From Paracoccaceae bacterium (GTDB taxonomy: Bacteria; Pseudomonadota; Alphaproteobacteria; Rhodobacterales; Rhodobacteraceae), in the NCBI GenBank assembly GCA_028285485.1, contig JANQPC010000054.1, forward strand, positions 88,418 through 152,417: a stretch of 64,000 bases of DNA, given 5' to 3'. Position numbers and translations under genes: made by a program. Of this stretch, positions 26,211-34,115 are shown piece by piece (within the stretch, counting starts at the first letter, position 1; the number at the start of each line of letters is the position of its first letter). Under the pieces are notes generated by a model. The model did no database searches. It saw only the letters and a program-made list of their open reading frames with translations, and was not told the DNA's origin.

Positions 26211-26618
26211 ATGACTAGCGACCGCAAGCCTCCCTCACACTACGACGAGGCTTTGCGGTTTGAGCTGATCCGCCGCCGGGGCCTTAGCGGGATGAGCTTG
26301 GAGAAGCTGGCCGATGTGACCGGCATCTCGGTAGCGCAGCTCCGGCGATACGAGGCTGGCACAAACAAGGTATCGGTTTCGAGGATGATGCAACTGTCGC
26401 ACGGGCTGGGCGCCCGCCCGGCGGAACTGATGGCGGAGATCGACGGTTATCCGGCCGAGATCGTTTCCATGGCCGGGTTCGTTGAGTTCATCACTACAGA
26501 GGACGGCGCGGAACTGATGGCGGCGTTGCCTGCCCTTTCGCGTGGCGCGCATCTGGGGCTGTTGGCCAAACTGGCAACTGCCCTTACCGGGAAACCTGAA
26601 GCGGGTGCCAAGATCTAG
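26211..26618 (+). CDS. XRE-like helix-turn-helix protein
   Basis: A 135-residue protein with a Cro/C1-type helix-turn-helix at about residues 14-65: GMSLEKLADVTGISVAQLRR then YEAGTNKVSVSRMMQLSHGLG. The remainder is a short helical tail (VEFITTEDGAELMAAL) that resembles the end of other small alphaproteobacterial XRE proteins. Neither the ATG at 26211 nor an in-frame TTG at 26181 has a good ribosome site; ATG is chosen. It is the first gene after tRNA-Leu in an accessory-looking stretch, and its targets are unknown. No toxin partner is adjacent. Confidence 0.78.
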   Translation: MTSDRKPPSHYDEALRFELIRRRGLSGMSLEKLADVTGISVAQLRRYEAGTNKVSVSRMMQLSHGLGARPAELMAEIDGYPAEIVSMAGFVEFITTEDGAELMAALPALSRGAHLGLLAKLATALTGKPEAGAKI

Positions 26619-26777
26619 GGATCGGGCGCGTTGCCCGTTGATGCGCCCGCCCTTGTCAACCTGGCGGGGTTTTGGCGCCGCAACCTATTCCGCCACGGGC
26701 GCGTCACGGGCAAACCTTTTAGCCCGGGTGCGGGACCGAGGGTGCAGGGGCTGGGGCCAAGGCGCCGCCAGCTTGCC

Positions 26778-27299
26778 TTAATCGCGTTCTGCCGCGTGTT
26801 CCCATATCTCCGCCTCGGGTTCGTGCGGTGCGCGCGTGCCATCGGTTCTGGCCCCGAGCCTTTTCGCGACGGCCTGCGAGCGCGTGTTCCCGATGTGTAT
26901 GTAGCTGTGCAGACGATCGATGCCGAGATCCGCGCGGGCCCAATTCTTGACGGCCAGCGCCGCTTCGGTTGCAAAGCCCTTTCCTTCCGCACCTTCGAAG
27001 AGGTGCCATGCGAGCTCTACCTCAGGCCAGCCCGCATGCTTGATCAGGCCCACCCGGCCGACCGGTTGGCCCGTCTCCCGTTCCACCACCACGAAGAAGC
27101 CGAAGCCGTACCAATGCCAATGGCCAATTCCGGCCAGGAAAGCGAACCAAGCCCGTTCCGCGCTGACCGTCTCACCCTGCGCTTCCATCGAGGGGGCGCT
27201 GGTCATAAACCGCGTGAACTCCGCCAGATCGCTCCGTTCTGGCCCGCGCAACTCCAACCGCTGGGTTGAGAGGATCGGGGCGGATGAGAGTTGTTGCAT
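26778..27299 (-). CDS. GNAT-family N-acetyltransferase (RimJ-like)
   Basis: A 173-residue acetyl-CoA-dependent transferase. It opens with the RimJ/RimL-type TQRLELRGPERSDLAEF, then GFFVVVERETGQPVGRVGL, ELAWHLFEGAEGKGFATEAA (the acetyl-CoA loop, here with the slightly degenerate EGKGFATEA) and YIHIGNTRSQAVAKRLGA. The substrate could be a ribosomal protein N-terminus, another amine or a small molecule. The flanking gaps (160 and 234 bp) hold nothing I can identify. Convergent with the HTH gene. Confidence 0.87.
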   Translation of the reverse strand: MQQLSSAPILSTQRLELRGPERSDLAEFTRFMTSAPSMEAQGETVSAERAWFAFLAGIGHWHWYGFGFFVVVERETGQPVGRVGLIKHAGWPEVELAWHLFEGAEGKGFATEAALAVKNWARADLGIDRLHSYIHIGNTRSQAVAKRLGARTDGTRAPHEPEAEIWEHAAERD

Positions 27300-27533
27300 C
27301 AGGCGCCTTTCCGGTCGCAGACCTTGGTTTCAGGTAGGTTGAGAGCAGCGCGGGGCTGCGCATACCCGAAAGTACCGCGCCTGGTTGGCCACAGCACCCC
27401 TAACTTTGGGCTATGTCCAACCGACCGCGGTACCACGCTGCCATCCACCCGCCCTACTCTTGACTGCCGAGGCGGCAACCTGGTTGAGCCACTTCCGGGC
27501 GCAAGCCCCGTTCCGGCAGGCCGGCTTCAGCCC

Positions 27534-28487
27534 TCAAAGGCCCGTGTCGTAGCTTGTGAGCTGGAAGCTGTCTGCCTTCACCAGTTCGGCCATTTCGGCA
27601 AACTCATCCGACCAGCTTCGCGCCTGGGCGTTCAGCGTTTCCATATCCGGCCTCGCGGTCCAGTAGTTTACACATAGCCACGTGCCGTTCTCGCCTTGGC
27701 CGACCGTGCGATAGAGCAGCGTGTCATTCTGGTTCATCTTCTCGGTGATCGCCTCGAAGAACGCCCGAACGTCGGCAGGGTCTGCCCCCTGTGCTTGTTC
27801 AAAAAGAACGATCTCCACATGCTTGGGCACCCGAAGATCATCGGCGCCGACCTTCTGGGTCAAGCCACCTGCCGACCGTTTGAGCGGCATCTGCAGGGCT
27901 GAGGGCCGGCGATCCGGCTCGGCAAGGGGCATGCCGTCAACGGGCCGCGCGCCAAAATAGAGATGCCCGGCAGAAACATGCAGAACTTCGTATTCCGTTG
28001 TCGGGGCGTTCGCGGCCACGCCCATGACGGAGCACCCCGTTTCGAACACGTCCTGTTCCGTTCCAACCGCCCATTCTTCGGTGCCGCACGCGCCCGCATC
28101 GGCGGAGTTCAGAAAGCCTGCGAACCCTTCCATGCGCGGCGTGACCGTGAGGTAATCGTTAACGATCAAGTCGACGTCTCGCGCGCCCTGCGCCACGCTA
28201 GAGGCCCCAAGGATGGTCACGTCTCCCCCGAACTTCAGCTCCACTAGGGGCGCCAGGCAGCTTGCATCCGCATAAGTGGTGAAGTGCGCATCGATACGGC
28301 CTGGGCCAAACACGATTGATCGTTTCAAATACCACGGCGCGATCCCATCCTGCCCCTGCTGAGGGCGCAACTCGCATGCGATGCTTTCCCAGGTTCCGTT
28401 CAGGTCGATCACAGCCTCTTGGGCGATAGCCGGAGCAACCGGTATGGCTGCACATGCTGCCACAAGTAACGTTCTCACGCGGTTCAT
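27534..28487 (-). CDS. Secreted APCDD1-domain protein fused to a C-terminal alpha/beta-barrel domain
   Basis: A 317-residue protein with a signal peptide (cleavage near residue 22). Residues 29-205 resemble the APCDD1 domain of animal Wnt inhibitors: GTWESIACELRP, WYLKRSIVFGPGRIDAHFTT, CGTEEWAVGTEQDV, APTTEYEVLHVSAGHLYFG and RRPSALQMPLKR follow the same order and wording as I recall for human APCDD1. Cysteines 39, 77, 134 and 152 could form disulfides. Residues 222-317 look like a ferredoxin-like dimeric alpha/beta-barrel domain (KHVEIVLFEQAQGADPADV; LLYRTVGQGENGTWLCVNYW). Animal APCDD1 domains bind lipids, so a periplasmic lipid-binding role is possible. It is divergent from a LysR regulator. 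Confidence 0.65.
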   Translation of the reverse strand: MNRVRTLLVAACAAIPVAPAIAQEAVIDLNGTWESIACELRPQQGQDGIAPWYLKRSIVFGPGRIDAHFTTYADASCLAPLVELKFGGDVTILGASSVAQGARDVDLIVNDYLTVTPRMEGFAGFLNSADAGACGTEEWAVGTEQDVFETGCSVMGVAANAPTTEYEVLHVSAGHLYFGARPVDGMPLAEPDRRPSALQMPLKRSAGGLTQKVGADDLRVPKHVEIVLFEQAQGADPADVRAFFEAITEKMNQNDTLLYRTVGQGENGTWLCVNYWTARPDMETLNAQARSWSDEFAEMAELVKADSFQLTSYDTGL

Positions 28488-28567
28488 GGATCTTCTCCTT
28501 GCTGCTGGGTTCGCCCAAGGATGTCAGAGGCATTTCCATGATACGAATTGATGATTATAATGTAGGC

Positions 28568-29470
28568 ATGAAGCAGATTGATGTGAATCTGGCCTCCCTG
28601 GATCTGAACCTGATCACTGCGCTGGACGCATTGCTGCGGCTGCACTCCGTCTCCGGCGCCGCTGAAGCCGTTGGCCGCACGCAATCCGCGATGTCCCACA
28701 GCCTGGCGCGTTTGCGCGATCACTTTCGCGATCCGATTCTGGTTCGGGATGGCTGGGCGATGCACCCCACGCCCTTGGCGGAGCAACTGCGCCCCCGGGT
28801 TGCCGAAGCTGCCCGTGCGGCCCGCCTCGTGTTTGAAACGAAGACTGTGTTCGATCCCGCGACAACCCGGCGCCGCATCCGCATCGCGTCCCCGGATCTG
28901 TGCGCGTCGCTCTTCACGAGCTTCATTGCGGAGCTATCCAGAGACGCACCAAATGGATCAATCGAGTTCGTGGCGGCAGAATCGGCGCGCCAAGCGGTTT
29001 TGAACTCCGATGCCGACATTGGGCTTGGCTTTGGGCATCCTAAAAGCGATCCCAACCTTCTGCTGTGCGAAATTGGGCCGCTGGAGTGGTGCACCTTCGC
29101 ACCGCGCGGGCATCCGTTCTGCAAGGATGCATCCCAGGCGCGCTGGGCGGCGTCTCAGCACATCGTCGTTGGCCAGAGCGGCGCTCGGGAGGGGCCCGTC
29201 GAAAAAGCGCTTCGGAGAAATCGGTTAAAGCGCAGGGTTGTATGCCACGTGGCAAACTTCTCCTCCGCGCTCAGCCTTGCTGCGGAAACCCAGGCGCTCT
29301 TTACCACGTTGCGCGCGCCGTTCGAGCGCTCTGCAACACGCCTTGGGATGGCTGCCTGCGCCGTTCCCTTCCCGATGCCAAGCGCACCGGCTGCGCTGAT
29401 GTTCAGGGCGGATTACGGCGATCCGTTTTCGATCTGGGTGCGGGAGCGGTGCCTGCGCAGCTTCGACTGA
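28568..29470 (+). CDS. LysR-family transcriptional regulator (divergent to the APCDD1-domain gene)
   Basis: A 300-residue LysR protein. The N-terminal winged helix is LDLNLITALDALLRLHSVSG followed by AAEAVGRTQSAMSHSLARLR, and the C-terminal inducer-binding domain includes IRIASPDLCASLFTSFIAEL and DADIGLGFG. The ATG at 28568 is chosen; an in-frame ATG at 28538 is possible. The opening resembles the NodD/NahR-like LysR branch. The divergent arrangement with the secreted protein gene (80-bp gap) suggests that gene is the main target. The inducer is unknown. Confidence 0.87.
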   Translation: MKQIDVNLASLDLNLITALDALLRLHSVSGAAEAVGRTQSAMSHSLARLRDHFRDPILVRDGWAMHPTPLAEQLRPRVAEAARAARLVFETKTVFDPATTRRRIRIASPDLCASLFTSFIAELSRDAPNGSIEFVAAESARQAVLNSDADIGLGFGHPKSDPNLLLCEIGPLEWCTFAPRGHPFCKDASQARWAASQHIVVGQSGAREGPVEKALRRNRLKRRVVCHVANFSSALSLAAETQALFTTLRAPFERSATRLGMAACAVPFPMPSAPAALMFRADYGDPFSIWVRERCLRSFD

Positions 29471-29670
29471 TTGTCGAGCGGTGGACCGATAGGTGAAGGG
29501 CCGCGGATGAACCGATGTTTCGCGATCGCCGCGAGGGGCCATTCTGCGCCCCCAACCCCCCGTAACTCTGCACTGATCCGGCGCTTCGATACGGCTTCTG
29601 AGGCGAATGGGTGCATTGAGCCGCGCGGGATGTGGCCGAACCTGCTATGCTGGGCGGAAGGAGGCCCCCG

Positions 29671-29988
29671 ATGCTCAAGGTTGATCCAACGTCCACATGC
29701 CAGACCGTCATTACCACCTTCGAATGCTCCCCGGGCACCTGCGCCGATCTCATGGATAAGTTGCAGGGCGCGTATCGCGAGTTCATTTCCCATCAGCCGG
29801 GCTTTATCGCGGCGGGGCTGCATGTGAACGATGCACAGACGCGGATCGCGAACTATTCGCAATGGGCGCGGCGTGAGGATTTTCAGGCGATGCTGCGGAG
29901 CGAAGAGATGCGGGCCCGCAACCGGGATCTTGCGCGGCTTTCCACCCGGTTCGAGCCCGTGATGTACGAGGTTGCCGGAGTGTTCTGA
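29671..29988 (+). CDS. Antibiotic-biosynthesis-monooxygenase-like (ABM) small protein
   Basis: A 105-residue protein of the dimeric alpha/beta-barrel superfamily. The ATG at 29671 has GGAAGGAGG 5 bp upstream, which decides it over 29632. Family features are FECSPGTCADLMDKLQGAYR, the central ISHQPGFIAAGLHVNDAQTR and IANYSQWARREDFQAML. Such proteins include quinol monooxygenases and heme-degrading enzymes, but many have no known substrate. It stands 200 bp after the LysR gene, a stretch in which I see nothing further, and is possibly co-regulated with it. Confidence 0.82.
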   Translation: MLKVDPTSTCQTVITTFECSPGTCADLMDKLQGAYREFISHQPGFIAAGLHVNDAQTRIANYSQWARREDFQAMLRSEEMRARNRDLARLSTRFEPVMYEVAGVF

Positions 29989-30084
29989 GCGCGCTTTTGA
30001 CCATGCGCGCGCCGCATGCGTTAGTGGCTGCAACCCCTTATGCGGAAGCGAGACGCGGGCGGTGACATGCTTGGGTCGGGCGCG

Positions 30085-30369
30085 TCAGTTGTTTGCCGTG
30101 AGCGGGTCGATAACCTGCGGAACCTCTGTGATCGCGGTTACCGGGATGCCCGAAAGCTCCGAATGCTTGCGGATCGCGTCTTCGCTATCGGCGAGGTAGA
30201 CGCAGAAGGTTTTGTCTCCAGCCACATAGCTGTGTTGCCACTGGATGCCGGAGCCAATCGTGTCGAGCGCCTGGTTGGAGGCGCGGGCGGCCCCGCAGAG
30301 TTCGGTGACAGACATTTGCCCGATGCCGGGGATTTCACGTTCTATGATGAACCGCTTCATCTGTGCCAT
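30085..30369 (-). CDS. DUF4242-family protein
   Basis: A 94-residue protein matching the DUF4242 pattern: FIIEREIPGIGQMSVTEL, IQWQHSYVAGDKTFCVYLAD and VIDPLTANN. A Streptomyces member of this family binds nickel, and the fold is a ferredoxin-like dimer. The ATG at 30369 has AGGAG about 7 bp upstream. It is divergent from a LysR gene and shares a promoter region with a pair of long direct repeats, so it is the probable regulatory target. Confidence 0.83.
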   Translation of the reverse strand: MAQMKRFIIEREIPGIGQMSVTELCGAARASNQALDTIGSGIQWQHSYVAGDKTFCVYLADSEDAIRKHSELSGIPVTAITEVPQVIDPLTANN

Positions 30370-30445
30370 GGGTATCTCCTTCGATTGCCAATGGCGGCAT
30401 CGTGCCCGCTGGCGGCGCCGGTTCCTAACTAAGAGTTCTTTACGC

Positions 30446-30503
30446 TGGCATAGATTTTCTTTCCTTCGAATGGTATTCCTCTGCCATGGCAAAGATTTTC
30501 TTT
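30446..30503. promoter_or_regulatory. Two 17-bp direct repeats in the DUF4242/LysR intergenic region
   Basis: TGGCATAGATTTTCTTT at 30446-30462 and TGGCAAAGATTTTCTTT at 30487-30503 differ at one base and are 41 bp apart (about four helical turns). The second ends 5 bp before the LysR start and occupies its ribosome-site position. Two phased sites in a divergent LysR region are typical of a regulator tetramer. Confidence 0.6.
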
Positions 30504-30508
30504 AGCAA

Positions 30509-31528
30509 ATGACACGCACGACCCATCTCAACGCGCTTCAGGCGCTGGAAATGGCCCTTCGCGAAGGGTCGCTTCAAGCCGCGGCGGCCCGGTTGGGCAT
30601 TACGCCGGCGGCGGTGGGGCAGAGGATTCGTGCGCTGGAGCAGTTTCTCGACACCGATCTGCTGCTGCGCGGGCGATCGGGGTTGCGCCCGACGGCGGCG
30701 CTGGAAGCCTCTCTCGATGATCTCAAGGCGGCCTTTGCCGCGCTCGATCGGGTTGCCGATGGTTTGGATTTTCAGCGCACGGCAGAAATCCATATCGTGG
30801 CAGATCCCGACTGGTCGGATCTTTGGCTGGCGCCGCGGCTTTTGCGTTTTCAGGCGGAGCATCCCAACATCCGGTTCAACGTTAACGGGGAGGGCGATGT
30901 TCCCATGCGCCTTGGCGCGGCCGATCTTATTATCGACCGCGATCCCAATGGCCGGGCATCCGCCGGAGAACCGATCTATAGCGAGGTCTTCCTGCCAGTG
31001 GGATCGCCCGAAAACACCGCGCGTATCCTGGACCCGTATTCCACAAAGGCCGATGACAAGACGCCGCGCTACCTGCCCCTGGGCACCTTGAGCGACGAGG
31101 AGCGCGTGTGGCGGCATTCGCAGCAAGGAAGCCTTGAGGGCTTTCCACTTCTTCATATCAAGCCGCGCCCTGATGCCCCGGATACGCCCGGCTGGGTGGA
31201 TTGGCTCGAAGCGTTTCCTTATGAACGCACCTCGCCCGAACGGGGCGTTCAATACGCGCTCGTTCGCAACGGGCTTGAAGGTGTGAAATCCAATGCGGGG
31301 CTCATGGTCTGCGGTTTGTCCTGCGTGCTGGAAGATCTGAAGAGAGGCGAACTGAGCCTGCCTTTCCCGGGCAAGGATTGCCTGCGCGCCACGCACCCCT
31401 ATCGGCTTGAGGCGAGGCGGGAAGCAAAATCGCGCCCCCAGGTGCGCCGGTTCCTCGACTGGCTTCGCGCGGAAGCCGCCGCGACGAAGGACGAGATGGG
31501 AGAGGTGATCGGGTCGCCGACTTTCTAG
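30509..31528 (+). CDS. LysR-family transcriptional regulator (GcvA-like)
   Basis: A 339-residue LysR protein with an N-terminal winged helix (LNALQALEMALREGSLQAA; LGITPAAVGQRIRALEQFL) and a substrate-binding domain (IHIVADPDWSDLWLAPRLLR; GEGDVPMRLGAADLIIDRD). The 'W.APRL..F...HP.I' wording is typical of the GcvA branch. It has no recognisable ribosome site; a direct-repeat element sits directly before the ATG. Divergent from DUF4242; inducer unknown. The C-terminus is about 30 residues longer than average LysR proteins. Confidence 0.88.
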   Translation: MTRTTHLNALQALEMALREGSLQAAAARLGITPAAVGQRIRALEQFLDTDLLLRGRSGLRPTAALEASLDDLKAAFAALDRVADGLDFQRTAEIHIVADPDWSDLWLAPRLLRFQAEHPNIRFNVNGEGDVPMRLGAADLIIDRDPNGRASAGEPIYSEVFLPVGSPENTARILDPYSTKADDKTPRYLPLGTLSDEERVWRHSQQGSLEGFPLLHIKPRPDAPDTPGWVDWLEAFPYERTSPERGVQYALVRNGLEGVKSNAGLMVCGLSCVLEDLKRGELSLPFPGKDCLRATHPYRLEARREAKSRPQVRRFLDWLRAEAAATKDEMGEVIGSPTF

Positions 31529-31629
31529 GCCCTTCTTTGGCGTGCTTTGCCGGCTTTTGGCAGCGCTGGTGTGGCCGCAAGGCGAAGTTTCTGGGCCCGC
31601 AGATAGGCTTCAGACCGTGGCGCGGCGCG

Positions 31630-32304
31630 TCAACTATGCGCGATTGCGCTTTCCCGCTGATCCGTTACCGCCCGCATCAGCCCCACTGCAGCTTGCGTGC
31701 CATCGATCAGCGGCACCGGAATTGAAGGGCCGATTTTTCGGGCGAAGCCCGCGAGCGGGCCGCCGCCGAGAACAATCGACGAGGCGCCTTGTGCAACCAA
31801 CTCTTCGCACTTGGCGCTCAGGGTTTCCCGCAGGCGTGACTGTACGGTGCCCGGATCCCCCTGATCGCCCCCTTTGACGGAAGCGATCCCCACAAGTGCG
31901 TGGGCGAGGCCCATCTCTTCGGCCTTGCGTGTGAGCGGGGGGGCAACGCTGTCTCCAAACGTAACGATCCCGAAATCACCGCCCAGGGCGCGGGCCGCGC
32001 CAAAGGCCGCGCTGGCGATCCCGATCACGGGCGTTCCGGCGCGAAGGCGTCTGATTTCCGGCGCACCGGTATCGCCGAAAGATGCCAGTATGATCCCATC
32101 ACAGGCCTGATCGTGGGCGCGAACGGCCGCCTTCACCCCCTCCACCGCCAGGCTCGTATCTTCTTCGGTGACGATCAGCTCCGGCCCGAATGCGGCCGAA
32201 ACCGTGGTGAAGGCATCGCCCGGGCGGGCCACGGCATCCGCCGCCTCCCTGATCCGCGCCGTAACGCCTTCCGAGGTGTTCGGATTAACAATCAAGAGCC
32301 GCAT
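31630..32304 (-). CDS. Asp/Glu/hydantoin racemase-fold protein lacking both catalytic cysteines
   Basis: A 224-residue protein with the family opening LLIVNPNTSEGVTARI, the loop ILASFGDTGAPEIR and IVLGGGPLAG. In hydantoin racemases the first loop has a cysteine (ACFGDPG) and the second is VLGC; here they are Ser75 and Gly181, and the only cysteines are C68 and C166. It is therefore unlikely to racemise by the classic two-base mechanism. Its start overlaps the dctM stop by one base (TGATG), so it is the last gene of the TRAP operon and probably acts on the transported acid or a product of it. Confidence 0.82.
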   Translation of the reverse strand: MRLLIVNPNTSEGVTARIREAADAVARPGDAFTTVSAAFGPELIVTEEDTSLAVEGVKAAVRAHDQACDGIILASFGDTGAPEIRRLRAGTPVIGIASAAFGAARALGGDFGIVTFGDSVAPPLTRKAEEMGLAHALVGIASVKGGDQGDPGTVQSRLRETLSAKCEELVAQGASSIVLGGGPLAGFARKIGPSIPVPLIDGTQAAVGLMRAVTDQRESAIAHS

Positions 32305-33590
32305 CAGAGGATCACCGAGGGCAACCAGAGGGAGATGGCAGGGAAGATATTCACGAGGATCAGCGCAACGATCATTGCGCCGATGAACCAGAGCATCGAG
32401 GGAATGATCTTGGCAATCGAGATCTTCGCGATCGCGCAGGTGATCAGCACAACGGAAGCCACGGGCGGGGTTTGCTGGCCGATGCCGAGATTGATTGTCA
32501 GGATCAGCCCGAAATGCACCCTGTCGATCCCAAGCTCATCGGCCAGCGGCAGGAAGATCGGCACCAGCATCAGGATCGCCGGCGTGCCATGGATGATGGT
32601 GCCCGCCAGGAGAAAGAAGATGTTGATGGCGGCCAGAACCACCCAGTAGTTGTCGGAAATGCCGAGAATGGCCTGGGCGATATCCTGCGGGATACGTTGG
32701 TTCGTGAGGTACCAGCCCAAAAGCGTGGAGGTGGCCACGATGAACATCAGCATGGCCGATCTCTTGCCGGCGATGCGCAGCGTATCGATCAGGGTGCTGA
32801 TCCGCACCGTCCGGTAGAACACCGCCGCCAGCACGATGGACCAGAACGCGGCGATGGCGCCCGCCTCGGTTGCCGTGAAAATCCCGCCGAGGATGCCCAC
32901 CAGCACCAGCACCGGAAGGGTAAGCGGAATGATCGCCTCCTTGCCCGTTGCAGCCACTCGGCTGAGAGAGAACTCGCCTTCTGTTGGGTAATTCCGCCGC
33001 ACCGCCAGCATGTATGTCGTGCCCATGAGAAGTGCGCAGACGAGCAACCCCGGAACGATGCCGGCGGCGAAAAGCTCGGCAATCGAGGTGTTCGCGACAT
33101 AGGCATAGAGGATCAGGTTGAGCGAGGGCGGCACGATAATGGCCATAGTCGCCGAGGTTGAGGTAACCGCCGCTGCAAAGGCGGCCGGATAGCCCCTTTT
33201 GCGCATTTGCGGGATCATTACCGAGCCGATGGCGGCGGCATCCGATGTGGCCGTACCGGAGATTTCGGAAAAAAACAGCGATGTCAGGATGTTGACATGG
33301 GCCAATCCGCCCCGGATATGCCCCACTAGGGATGATGCGAAGGCAATCAGCTTCTCGGCAATCCGGCCCTGGTTCATGATTTCGCCCGCAATCATGAACA
33401 GCAGCGCCGCCACCAGCAGGTAGTTATTGGCCCCCCCGAACGGGATCAGCCCGATGATCTGCGGCATCACCGCGGGATCAAGCAGGATCATCGTGGCCGC
33501 GGTGACGCCGAGAACGAAGGCGATCGGCAAGCCCGCGATCAGGAGCGTGACGAGGAGGATCAGGATGATCCAGCCGGGATCGAGGAACAT
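32304..33590 (-). CDS. dctM: TRAP transporter large membrane subunit DctM
   Basis: A 428-residue integral membrane protein with about twelve hydrophobic segments. It couples sodium movement to uptake of an organic acid delivered by DctP. The DctM family landmarks are LFSEISGTATSDAAAIGSVM and AAVTSTSATMAIIVPPSLNL, then NLGIGQQTPPVASVVLITC. It is flanked by dctQ upstream (1-bp overlap) and the racemase-fold gene downstream. Confidence 0.94.
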   Translation of the reverse strand: MFLDPGWIILILLVTLLIAGLPIAFVLGVTAATMILLDPAVMPQIIGLIPFGGANNYLLVAALLFMIAGEIMNQGRIAEKLIAFASSLVGHIRGGLAHVNILTSLFFSEISGTATSDAAAIGSVMIPQMRKRGYPAAFAAAVTSTSATMAIIVPPSLNLILYAYVANTSIAELFAAGIVPGLLVCALLMGTTYMLAVRRNYPTEGEFSLSRVAATGKEAIIPLTLPVLVLVGILGGIFTATEAGAIAAFWSIVLAAVFYRTVRISTLIDTLRIAGKRSAMLMFIVATSTLLGWYLTNQRIPQDIAQAILGISDNYWVVLAAINIFFLLAGTIIHGTPAILMLVPIFLPLADELGIDRVHFGLILTINLGIGQQTPPVASVVLITCAIAKISIAKIIPSMLWFIGAMIVALILVNIFPAISLWLPSVIL

Positions 33591-34111
33591 CAGGCGTCGC
33601 TTTCGGGCATAAGGTCGTCAGGGTCGATGCGGCCGGTTGCGATGCCCACAAGGCGCACGGCGCAGAAGATCAGGATCAACGCGCCGCCCACGGCCATTGT
33701 CCCGCGGAAGAGGATCATCGGCAGATCGATTGAAATCAGCGTCCGGCCCGCGAAGCTTTGCGCGGCGATCCCGCCATACCAGGCGAGCAGCGCGCCGAAC
33801 CCGCCCATCAGGATCAGATTGAGCAGGGTGACCAACCGTTTGGCCGCATGGGGCAGAACACGCAGAACCGCGTCGAAGCCCAGGTGTTCGTTCGTGCGGG
33901 TGAGGTAGGCCGCGCCGATGAAGGTGAGCGCGGCGAGAATATGGGCGGGAAGCTCTTCGCCCCAGGAGACACTATCATTCAGAATGAACCGGGCGAAGAC
34001 CGCCCAGTTCAGAAGCACAAGCAACAGGCCCGCCATGGCCAGAACCAGCCCATCGAGCGCTGCGGTGACGCATCGGTCGCCGATAGAGATGAGCTTGGCC
34101 AGACGATCCAT
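33590..34111 (-). CDS. dctQ: TRAP transporter small membrane subunit DctQ
   Basis: A 173-residue protein with four hydrophobic segments, the DctQ plan. It contains SVSWGEELPAHILAALTFIG and LTRTNEHLGFDAVLRVLP, close to the family's W.EE...  and G....  H.. signatures. It starts 4 bp after dctP and overlaps the dctM start. Pairs with DctM in the membrane. Confidence 0.92.
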   Translation of the reverse strand: MDRLAKLISIGDRCVTAALDGLVLAMAGLLLVLLNWAVFARFILNDSVSWGEELPAHILAALTFIGAAYLTRTNEHLGFDAVLRVLPHAAKRLVTLLNLILMGGFGALLAWYGGIAAQSFAGRTLISIDLPMILFRGTMAVGGALILIFCAVRLVGIATGRIDPDDLMPESDA

Positions 34112-34115
34112 CAGC

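Noticed and set aside
29413..30033. 206-residue minus-strand open frame over the ABM-like gene
   Set aside because: The plus-strand ABM gene has a strong ribosome site and family motifs; the minus frame has none.
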